Assembly (NCBI RefSeq): GCF_014701095.1
Contig: NZ_AP023439.1
Coordinates: forward strand, 4,142,001 to 4,206,000
Direction: 5' to 3'
Origin: Streptomyces tuirus
GTDB taxonomy: Bacteria; Actinomycetota; Actinomycetes; Streptomycetales; Streptomycetaceae
DNA length: 64,000 nt
Positions 59,465 through 64,000 of the stretch are shown one piece after another. Both the position numbers and the translations under genes were made by a program. Numbering within the stretch: position 1 is the first letter of the stretch; every line of letters starts with the position of its first letter. Under the pieces are notes generated by a model. The model did not search any database, was not told where the DNA came from, and saw only the letters and a program-made list of their open reading frames with translations.

Positions 59465-60025
59465 ATGCGGGTGGACGCGAAAGACATGGGTGCCGACCTC
59501 GAGAAGGTACTCATCACCAAGGAAGAGATCGACGCCAAGCTCGCCGATCTGGCAGCGAAGATCGACGCGGAGTACGCGGGCAAGGACCTGCTCATCGTCG
59601 GAGTCCTCAAGGGCGCGGTGATGGTCATGGCCGACCTCGCCAGGGCGCTGTCCACCCCCGTCACCATGGACTGGATGGCCGTATCCTCGTACGGGGCGGG
59701 CACCCAGTCCTCCGGTGTGGTGCGGATCCTCAAGGACCTCGACACCGACATCAAGGGCAGGCACGTCCTGATCGTCGAAGACATCATCGACTCCGGCCTG
59801 ACCCTGTCCTGGCTGCTCTCCAACCTCGGCTCGCGCGAGCCCGCATCCCTCAAGGTGTGCACCCTGCTGCGCAAGCCCGAGGCCGCGAAGGTCGCCATCG
59901 ACGTGGAATGGGTCGGCTTCGACATCCCCAACGAATTCGTCGTGGGCTACGGCCTCGACTACGCCGAGAAGTACCGCAACCTCCCGTTCGTCGGTACGCT
60001 CGCGCCCCACGTGTACGGCGGCTGA
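59465..60025 (+). CDS. hpt: Hypoxanthine phosphoribosyltransferase
   Basis: 186 aa purine salvage enzyme. PRPP-binding motif VLIVEDIIDSGLTL, the Ser-Tyr loop VSSYGAGTQSSG and C-terminal GFDIPNEFVVGYGLDYAE are diagnostic. ATG at 59465 gives MRVDAKDMG; GTG 59471 and ATG 59486 are possible alternatives. The usual order tilS-hpt-ftsH is conserved across bacteria. Confidence 0.95.
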   Translation: MRVDAKDMGADLEKVLITKEEIDAKLADLAAKIDAEYAGKDLLIVGVLKGAVMVMADLARALSTPVTMDWMAVSSYGAGTQSSGVVRILKDLDTDIKGRHVLIVEDIIDSGLTLSWLLSNLGSREPASLKVCTLLRKPEAAKVAIDVEWVGFDIPNEFVVGYGLDYAEKYRNLPFVGTLAPHVYGG

Positions 60026-60176
60026 AACCCCCGGCCGCAGTGCCGTCACGGTGATCGGGAACCCCAGCGGGCCTCCCGCCGTTGGAGCAGGCGTAGGCGG
60101 ATCGCCAGCCGTCCCACGCGGCTTCAGGTGACAATGCTGGGGTACCGTCCGAAGAACAGTCTTTATCAAACTCACT

Positions 60177-62255
<2,079 letters not shown>

Positions 62256-62292
62256 CCGAGCTCTCCCGGCGGCCCACCGCCCCGGAATGGAT

Positions 62293-62332
62293 GCCGCGCC
62301 CCCCAGGTTTTAGCCTGGGGGGCGCGGCTTTT
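62293..62332 (+). terminator. Rho-independent terminator after ftsH
   Basis: A perfect 15-bp stem (62293-62307 with 62314-62328) and TTTTAG loop, followed by TTTT. The best intrinsic terminator in the window; it separates ftsH from folE. Confidence 0.95.
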
Positions 62333-62381
62333 CGCCATTTCAGCAGGCCGCACCGTGAAGGACACAGGAACGAGGCATCAG

Positions 62382-62987
62382 ATGACCGACCCCGTGACGC
62401 TGGACGGCGCCGGCCATATCGGCGAGTTCGACGAGAAGCGCGCCGAGAACGCCGTACGCGAACTCCTGATAGCGGTCGGCGAGGACCCGGACCGCGAGGG
62501 CCTCCGGGAGACGCCGGCGCGGGTGGCTCGGGCGTATCGGGAGTTGCTCGCAGGGCTGCGGCAGGAGCCCGAGGATGTTCTGACGACGACGTTCGACCTG
62601 GGGCACGACGAGATGGTCCTGGTCAAGGACATCGAGATCGTGAGCCTCTGTGAACATCACTTGCTGCCGTTCCACGGTGTGGCGCATGTGGGTTACATCC
62701 CGGCCGAGACCGGCAAGATCACCGGTCTGTCGAAGCTTGCCCGTCTCGTCGAGGTGTTCGCTCGGCGGCCGCAGGTGCAGGAACGACTCACCACGCAGAT
62801 CGCCGACTCGCTGATGAAGATCCTCGAGGCGCGGGGCGCCATCGTCGTGATCGAGGCGGAGCACATGTGCATGTCCGTGCGCGGCATTCGCAAGCCGGGG
62901 GCCAAGACCACGACATCGGCGGTCCGTGGTCAGCTTCGGGATGCAACGACCCGGTCCGAGGCGATGAGCCTGATACTGGCGCGCTGA
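62382..62987 (+). CDS. folE: GTP cyclohydrolase I
   Basis: 201 aa. First enzyme of folate/pterin synthesis (GTP to dihydroneopterin triphosphate). Zinc ligands are in SLCEHHLLPFHG and HMCMSVRGI, and the C-terminal MSLIL is conserved. ATG at 62382 (MTDPVTLDG) has GAGG at 8 nt; the frame extends to 62355. Other folate genes normally follow folE in Streptomyces; here the next gene is a Hint/LAGLIDADG-like ORF. Confidence 0.97.
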   Translation: MTDPVTLDGAGHIGEFDEKRAENAVRELLIAVGEDPDREGLRETPARVARAYRELLAGLRQEPEDVLTTTFDLGHDEMVLVKDIEIVSLCEHHLLPFHGVAHVGYIPAETGKITGLSKLARLVEVFARRPQVQERLTTQIADSLMKILEARGAIVVIEAEHMCMSVRGIRKPGAKTTTSAVRGQLRDATTRSEAMSLILAR

Positions 62988-63016
62988 CCCGATTGTCAGT
63001 GGTGCCCGATACCGTC

Positions 63017-63045
63017 CCTGATCAATGAGGTAATCGCTGATCAGG
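63017..63045 (+). promoter_or_regulatory. Hairpin touching the ribosome binding site of the last gene
   Basis: CCTGATCA (63017-63024) pairs perfectly with TGATCAGG (63038-63045). The distal arm overlaps the beginning of AGGGGGG (63043-63049), the Shine-Dalgarno of the GTG at 63055, so it could restrict translation. Confidence 0.45.
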
Positions 63046-63054
63046 GGGGTCGCG

Positions 63055-64000
63055 GTGGAATGTGGGCTGCCGAGCAAGCAGCTGGTGAGCGTGGTCGGCG
63101 GGGGGCGTCAGGCCCGGAACGTCGAGGTGGGATCGAAACTGTGGAGCCTGGACGGCACGCGAACCGTTCAGACGACCGTCGTCGGAATCTCGGCCGTGAA
63201 GGCGCGTGAGGTCGTTGACGTGGTCACCGACCGTGTCACCTTCACCGTCGCCCCGCAGCAGGAGCTGCACACGGCCGAGGGCTGGGTTCCCGCAGTTCAC
63301 GCCGCGGGCACCATGATCGCCTGGACACCCGCCCGGAAGTTGTGCCGTGTGCGACCGGCGATCGTGGCCGGGTACGAGTTCGGCTATTTCATCGGGGCCA
63401 CGTGTGCTGACGGCACAGTCGGCAAGAACTACGTGTCTCTCGTCGTCAATGACGAGTCCTTCGCCATGCGGTACGCGGAGTGTCTCACCGAGGCCACCGG
63501 GCTGGCCGCGCGCCTCGAACCGGTGACGCGGCCCTCCGGGTTTCTCGGGCGGGACGTCCCGGGTTTCCGTGTACGAGTGGTGTCGTCGTATCTCTCTGAC
63601 GCTCTGCGGCAGTACGTGGGGGGCGACGCTCATCACATGCGGCAGAGGTTCCCGCGAGTGGTTCTTCGCGACCTCTGCACCTTCGAGGGCTTTCTGGACG
63701 GTTACGTCGAAGGAGACGGCTTCCGTCACAAGAAGTGGGACGGGCGCACAGTGGTCAGTGCCAACGTGCCCTTCTTGCAGGAGCTGGCCCTGATCATCGG
63801 AGCGAGGTTCACACCCAGGCCGAAGGGGACCGCCTCCGCGCTCGTCATCGCAGACCGATGGCCGGCTCGCGGAACCTTCACAGCCGAATGGCACCCGCTG
63901 GAGCCCGTCGAATCCACATGGGTCGAGGTTCGCGACGCCCGGTTACGCCGAGCCGCCGGCACGAAACCCTTCACCCTCTACAGCTACCGCCTCGATCCCC
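63055..64000 (+). CDS. Intein-like Hint domain fused to LAGLIDADG homing endonuclease (partial)
   Basis: Open from GTG 63055 to the window edge without a stop (at least 315 aa). AGGGGGG lies 5 nt upstream. After only Met-Glu comes a Cys and an intein block A-like stretch (CGLPSKQLVSV, VEVGSKLWSLDG), then a block B-like APQQELHTAEGWVPA in which the usual His reads Gln. Two LAGLIDADG-type motifs follow: YEFGYFIGATCADG (about residue 105) and FEGFLDGYVEGDG (about residue 210). Codons are less GC-biased than in neighbouring genes, suggesting transfer. Whether splicing blocks F/G follow lies beyond the window. Confidence 0.75.
   Translation, partial: MECGLPSKQLVSVVGGGRQARNVEVGSKLWSLDGTRTVQTTVVGISAVKAREVVDVVTDRVTFTVAPQQELHTAEGWVPAVHAAGTMIAWTPARKLCRVRPAIVAGYEFGYFIGATCADGTVGKNYVSLVVNDESFAMRYAECLTEATGLAARLEPVTRPSGFLGRDVPGFRVRVVSSYLSDALRQYVGGDAHHMRQRFPRVVLRDLCTFEGFLDGYVEGDGFRHKKWDGRTVVSANVPFLQELALIIGARFTPRPKGTASALVIADRWPARGTFTAEWHPLEPVESTWVEVRDARLRRAAGTKPFTLYSYRLDP

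Overview
The window is high-GC actinobacterial DNA, almost certainly Streptomyces chromosomal core. Supporting evidence is the codon bias towards G/C third positions, frequent GTG/TTG starts, 4-nt ATGA/GTGA overlaps, and recognisable Streptomyces-only genes (bldG with its partner anti-sigma factor, tipA, a Ssd/Tad locus next to a DEAH helicase, a thymidylate kinase fused to a transporter-like domain, a Lys-tailed topA, and a DUF397/XRE/RsbW-like ATPase set). Gene order resembles two S. coelicolor neighbourhoods as I remember them (around bldG-topA and around tipA-ftsH). They are joined here by about 18 kb of more variable genes after a tRNA-Thr gene.

Layout. 1-6.7 kb: a HAD phosphatase, then a rightward Tad/Flp-type secretion-pilus operon (ssd, tadA, tadB, tadC, Flp-like DUF4244 pilin, two TadE-like pseudopilins) converging on an Lhr-like helicase. 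9.1-13.5 kb: bldG and its anti-sigma factor, a K+-independent proton pyrophosphatase and a lipoprotein. 13.7-25.5 kb: methyltransferase, topA, tmk fusion, DNA polymerase III delta-prime and a secreted tripeptidyl-aminopeptidase-like lipoprotein, closed by tRNA-Thr(CGT). 25.7-37.6 kb (variable): AraC/GyrI regulator, GT2 glycosyltransferase, a large SARP/NB-ARC/TPR regulator with a minisatellite inside its DNA-binding domain, a PolA-like polymerase, a ClpC2-like regulator with twin operators, a LysE exporter, a DUF2786 protein and two lipoproteins. 37.7-40.3 kb: a zinc-starvation set of cysteine-poor ribosomal protein paralogues (S14, L28, L33, L31, S18) around a probable Zur box, with a CobW/COG0523 protein whose GTPase motifs are degenerate. 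40.9-43 kb: DUF397, RsbW-like ATPase and XRE regulator; the first two share an upstream iteron. 43-50.5 kb: aldehyde dehydrogenase, DinB, PadR with an ABC exporter, glutamate decarboxylase with a ClC transporter. 50.6-63 kb: tipA, YbjQ, DedA, ThrE-like exporter, ppa, PBP4-type carboxypeptidase, zinc metalloprotease, tilS, hpt, ftsH, folE.

The last gene (63055 to the edge) has lower-GC codon use and runs off the window. It reads as an intein-like Hint module followed by a two-motif LAGLIDADG homing endonuclease, without an obvious host protein. It is the most unusual object here. Other unusual signals are palindromic REP-like elements domesticated in frame inside tilS and the DUF2786 gene, several tandem arrays that copy the stop-codon end of a neighbouring gene, and a shared 28-bp upstream element in the WhiJ-like cluster.
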